DNA of 64,000 nucleotides from Tanytarsus gracilentus (lineage: Eukaryota; Arthropoda; Insecta; Diptera; Chironomidae). This document shows, one piece after another, positions 62,801 through 64,000 of the stretch (the stretch's first letter is position 1; each line of letters begins with the position of its first letter). The stretch is from positions 1,550,001-1,614,000 of the forward strand of contig JAXRKN010000043.1 in assembly GCA_038502055.1 (NCBI GenBank), in the 5' to 3' direction. The translations under genes and the position numbers were made by a program. Under the pieces are notes generated by a model, which worked only from the letters and a program-made list of their open reading frames with translations, was not told where the DNA came from and did not search any database.

Positions 62801-64000
62801 AATTTTCTATTTTTAAATCGCGATAATAAATTTATCAGCTATCAAAAGTTTCAGCATAATAGTACGTGATGCTTTGCAAATTTATTGAATATGAATAGAA
62901 AATAATGGAAAGTCACGTGAGTCACGTAAAATGAGAAGAAAATTTTGAAGAGAAATCACTCAAAAGTTGAATTAATCATTAAAATATTTTCGAGCTTAAG
63001 CTTAAGTGGTGATTTGTGACGAAAATAATATTTGTAAAAAAATTAAATCTTAAAGCTCCACATGGCTCAATGTTAAAGTCAATTCGATCCTTAACACGTT
63101 TTTCAAATCAAGCCATCATTATCACATTTCGTTCTAAAAACTGTAAATATAAAAAACTGTGGACACAGCGAAGGAAAATATTTTTTCGCAAACATCACAA
63201 AATGCTTCTTCTTGGTCGATGTTATTCGATTTGTCGTCGGATTTCATCCATGTAGGCAATCATACGAAAAAAAAGTATAAAAAGAAATTTACAGCGTAAA
63301 CAAGAAGACGTAAATTGATTTCAATTAGAGCGAAGGCAAAAAACATGGCGATTTACAAAAGTGATAAGTACAAAAAATTTTATGGTTAGGCAAGAATGAT
63401 TTCATTTTGAATGTCTCTGCCAAATCTGGTGAATGTCGTTTGATAGACAAGCATTAAAGAATGAGATTATGCGGACGTAAAAAGGTTGAAGGAATTATGA
63501 AGAAGTTCAAGAGAAAACAAAGATAAAAGTCAAAAGACAAAAGAGATTGTGAAAATAGTTTTTTTTCTCTTCTTGTGATTATCGACAAAGCATGAGTCGA
63601 GTTTCATCTTTTTACAGCATTTTCACATTCGTCAAAAGACTTTTCCGATGAATCTTCCTTTGTTTGTTTACCTTTTCGTGATTTAACTTTGAGCAGGGCG
63701 GAAAAATTTATTTTTCGGTAATTTCAATTTCAGATTTTACTTTGTAAAATATTTTAAAAATGTATTTTGGGCAATTTTTATATAATTTCGTCCCACAAAA
63801 ATTTTCTTTTATGCTGTTTCTGATGATTTATAGGGAAATTTATTTATTTAAGAATTTTTTCATCATCCGCCGATTTCATTTTTGTCCTCGACTGACTGTG
63901 AAATCAATGTCGAATGACTCAAACACGAAATCTTACAAAAAATTGACGACCTGAATGAATTTCCATTTGATACTTTTAGACTTTCCTTCCTTCCTCTGTT
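59815..64000. other. Gene-poor region right of the minisatellite
   Basis: No coding exon recognised. Open frames such as 61020-61307 (95 codons, Lys/Leu-rich, with an ATG) show neither domain, signal peptide nor splice context that would support them. AT-rich throughout with an inverted AAGCTTAAG motif near 62996. Confidence 0.45.

Overview
This is AT-rich (about two-thirds A+T by eye) eukaryotic nuclear DNA. Genes have short GT-AG introns of roughly 50-130 bp, alongside a few very long introns and gene-poor stretches. Predicted proteins read like insect, specifically dipteran, orthologues (Nsun2, GlcAT-I, ELL/Su(Tpl), Socs36E). The compact genes with Asn/Ser homopolymer runs suggest a lower dipteran such as a midge; this is inference from family knowledge, not from a search. 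I saw no prokaryotic genes, tRNA, rRNA, CRISPR array or recognisable transposon ORF.

Layout. 1-2.2 kb: no gene seen. 2.2-7.6 kb: a compact cluster of COA1 (-), Nsun2 (+), GlcAT-I (+) and a MATH/BTB SPOP-like gene (-). COA1 and Nsun2 are divergent with 227 bp between their ATGs. GlcAT-I and the SPOP-like gene converge. 9.2-23.6 kb: one large ELL gene (+), ten coding exons, whose first introns total about 11.6 kb and hide a 51-nt exon. 23.6-28.5 kb: ELL 3' flank, no gene seen. 28.5-31.1 kb: a secreted apolipoprotein D-like lipocalin (-) and the mitochondrial iron-sulfur co-chaperone HSC20 (-). 34.8-36.5 kb: LPGAT1-type acyltransferase (+). 41.1-44.3 kb (up to 44.7 kb): a SOCS4/5-class gene orthologous to Socs36E (+). 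45.8-47.3 kb: two more lipocalin genes in tandem (-). 47.4-64 kb: a gene-poor region holding an 18-bp minisatellite at about 59.2-59.8 kb.

I assembled exon structures by hand. Every model keeps frame across all junctions, and total coding length is divisible by three in each: COA1 140 aa, Nsun2 685, GlcAT-I 313, SPOP-like 307, ELL 746, lipocalin A 266, HSC20 233, LPGAT1 443, Socs36E 439, lipocalin B 171, lipocalin C 172.

The most unusual signals are these. (1) Directly after the Socs36E stop codon, a 3' intron joins in phase to a further 93-codon open frame, so one UAG is all that separates the normal SOCS protein from a C-terminally extended form. (2) The Socs36E first intron holds eleven STAT-type palindromes (TTC-N3/4-GAA), several-fold above chance, as expected of a JAK/STAT feedback gene. 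(3) The minisatellite is built on the palindrome GGGAATTTCCC, an ideal NF-kB/Rel site, repeated about 30 times at 18-bp spacing. Most genes here do unrelated household jobs (mitochondrial respiratory-chain and Fe-S assembly, tRNA methylation, glycosaminoglycan linker synthesis, transcription elongation, phospholipid remodelling); the only functional grouping I see is the set of three lipocalins.
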